Made by a program: the position numbers and the translations under genes. From Zygnema circumcarinatum (Eukaryota > Streptophyta > Zygnematophyceae > Zygnematales > Zygnemataceae), in contig CM074809.1 in NCBI GenBank assembly GCA_037447605.1, positions 337,287 through 357,616 of the forward strand: DNA of 20,330 bases, in the 5' to 3' direction. This document shows, piece after piece, positions 18,860-20,330 of this stretch. The notes under the pieces were generated by a model that was given only the letters and a program-made list of their open reading frames with translations, did no database searches and was not told the DNA's origin. Numbering within the stretch: the stretch's first letter is position 1; every line of letters begins with the position of its first letter.

Positions 18860-20330
18860 TGCATATAGATGGTTGTGTTCCAAATTGGAGTCCTAGACTC
18901 AATGGCAAAGCGTAGTCGGTGTAAACCACTATTTGAGCGAAGCGTCAAAAAGGTGCTTATCGTAGTGCAAGCAAGCACCTGCTAGGAAATACTCAAATTA
19001 TCAAATCGCTTTCACTGATGTTTATCAAGTGCTTATTTTGCTTCCAGTTGAAAACAAACCTTACATACGAAAAGGCTTGGACTCGGGGAAGCACGCTTTA
19101 CAGAACAGAAAGCTTACGAGTTTTGCAGATGAATATTAGGTCAAATCGCCCGCACGCTGCTATGGCTGTATCTACATTAGTCTGCTCTTTGATGAGGGCG
19201 AAGCCTGTAAACGCTAAGCTGCCTCGCCCATAGATATTACCACCGGCTGTTAGCTCGCGCGAAGCCGTCAAAACTTGAACGAGGCTCGTTGCTAGGGTAG
19301 GTTGCGTGTGTTAGACGGCTAAAGGTCGACGACCAACGGTAAAACAAGTGACTGAAACACCGAAGCGCCCCCCCCCAAAAAAAAAGCTTTGATTCTTAGC
19401 TTCTTTGCTCGTAGGTGACTTCTTCACCGTCAGTAGGGCACTTCATCGCAGCGACGTTTGTGACTACCCTCCGTAACCAGTTTCACGACTCAATCACTTG
19501 TAGCTCGGCGCTAGACACTCAGCGCTCAACGCTTAGCGCTCTGTTCAGTCACTTGTTTCAAGGTGTTCTGTTGGTGGGCCGTTGCCTTCGGTCACAGCGC
19601 TCGCTTCGCTCACTGCGCTCGTCGCTAGCTTCGCTCGCAAGTTCCGCGCTCGGTGAAACAAGCTACCGAAGGTAGCCCGGCTTGAGCAAGCGAACGAAGT
19701 GAGCGCCGCGCGAACAAGTTTGCTTGTTTCACCGTGAGCGAGCTTGTTTCACGCTTTGCTCTTAAAGCGAAGTAAGCTACCTACGGTTAGAACTAGCAAC
19801 TTACCGAAAGCAAATCCGTAAAGAAATCGCTGCTATATTTTGTTTTGATAGGCAAGCCTTATGACCTATGAACGTCGAGAGCGGAAAAAAGTCACAAGCT
19901 TCTAACCGATTTATCGACTTGAAGCACCAGAGACCAAGCAGCACATATAGATGCTTCGGAATAAGGCGCGAAGCAAGCAAAGTGCTAAACTCTACTTGCT
20001 CCGCATACAGGCACTGATCACACAAGTGCTTTCGAATCAGTATCCCGATTCATAAACAAAAAGCTTAACAATAAAACAAAATAAAGTCGATTATCTACGA
20101 AAAAAGAAACAAAATCCCAAAGGCCTATAATGGTTATAAATACAGTTAAACCTATAAGCATAACTAGAGCATAATGGTACACAAAACCACTTTGTATTGC
20201 ACTCATTTGTGCTGCTAGTTTGCGAAATGTAGAGCCAATGCCAAAGGGACCCAAAATTTCAAAAACACCTTTATCTAGTGTTTTAAAAGACACTTCATAA
20301 CCAAACCATAGAATAGGCGCGATCACAAAT
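18860..20330. other. Mitochondrial-type DNA segment
   Basis: Contains an open nad5 3' end and intergenic sequence typical of green algal mitochondrial genomes: GC-rich hairpins built from CGAAGC, GCTTGTTTCAC and CGCTCGCTTCGCTC words. Clear arms are CGGTGAAACAAGC (19651-19663) and GCTTGTTTCACCG (19722-19734), GCTACC-GAA-GGTAGC (19663-19677), and AGGTGCTT/AAGCACCT (18951-18980). The left boundary is vague; sequence changes character somewhere between about 18850 and 19230. No mitochondrial tRNA was recognised. It is either a nuclear insertion (NUMT) or an assembly join. Confidence 0.6.
20018..20330 (-). CDS. nad5: NADH dehydrogenase subunit 5, C-terminal part (mitochondrial type)
   Basis: About 103 codons, open at the window edge, ending in TGA (20018-20020). 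The protein shows APILWFGYEVSFKTLDKG, EILGPFGIGSTFRKLA and QSGFVYHYALVMLIGLT followed by WDFVSFFVDNRLYF, the conserved C-terminal region and last membrane helices of complex I subunit ND5 in plants and green algae. It ends with a short extension (NRDTDSKALV). Trp is encoded by TGG and TGA is the stop, so the standard code applies. No frameshift or premature stop is seen, so it is either recently transferred or genuine mitochondrial sequence. As a nuclear copy it would not be expected to work. Confidence 0.85.
   Translation of the reverse strand, partial: FVIAPILWFGYEVSFKTLDKGVFEILGPFGIGSTFRKLAAQMSAIQSGFVYHYALVMLIGLTVFITIIGLWDFVSFFVDNRLYFVLLLSFLFMNRDTDSKALV

Noticed and set aside
19018-19233. 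A 71-codon plus-strand frame in the mitochondrial-type segment
   Set aside because: No recognisable mitochondrial protein; likely chance in a spacer with hairpins.
19801-20025. A 74-codon minus-strand frame just after nad5
   Set aside because: No family resemblance; overlaps the end of nad5 and spacer sequence.

Overview
The window looks like nuclear DNA of a photosynthetic eukaryote of the green lineage. Both genes are split by many short spliceosomal introns with pyrimidine-rich 3' ends. One gene encodes a chloroplast protein of the TIC62 (FNR-binding) type. A 5S rRNA-derived fragment reads like green algal 5S. The right end carries mitochondrial-type sequence with the 3' end of nad5, which uses TGA as stop and TGG for Trp. 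I read it as an alga, perhaps a streptophyte alga, but the species cannot be fixed from the sequence.

Layout. Positions 1 to about 3.9 kb are intergenic: GTAC-rich, AT-biased DNA, a tRNA-like element (872-942, minus), a 0.58 kb GGAATGC heptamer satellite (1070-1645) and diverged copies of small dispersed repeats. From 3.9 to 4.12 kb there is a G-run cluster and then an unbroken purine leader. From 4122 to 10505 (plus) lies a 19-exon gene whose inferred 848-residue product is secreted: signal peptide, ricin-type beta-trefoil lectin, papain-type (C1A) cysteine protease, two EGF-like modules and four LysM-type modules. Its introns are full of CT, CCCT and CATG microsatellites. From 10.5 to 13.97 kb is a gene-poor, repeat-rich spacer with GA- and CT/C-rich tracts, a truncated 5S-like sequence, AT-rich palindromes and a MITE-like element.

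From 18802 down to 13971 (minus) are eight exons of a TIC62-like gene. They encode the end of the SDR-like region, a long Ala/Lys/Glu coiled coil containing a five-fold 19-residue repeat, and six copies of the Ser/Pro-rich ferredoxin-NADP reductase (FNR) binding motif. Four 153-nt exons carrying that motif are tandem duplicates, together with their introns. The Rossmann-domain exons are not in the window. Where their continuation is expected there is mitochondrial-type DNA (about 18.9 to 20.33 kb) with GC-rich hairpins and an open nad5 3' end, so the intron holds a mitochondrial insertion, the gene is broken, or the assembly is chimeric.

The two genes converge (plus then minus) and show no functional link. 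One product would work outside the cell on glycan-rich or chitin-like material. The other would tether FNR in the chloroplast. Both exon models were assembled by hand: reading frames close across all junctions (2547 nt and 2607 nt, both multiples of three). The first four exons of the protease gene are the least certain.
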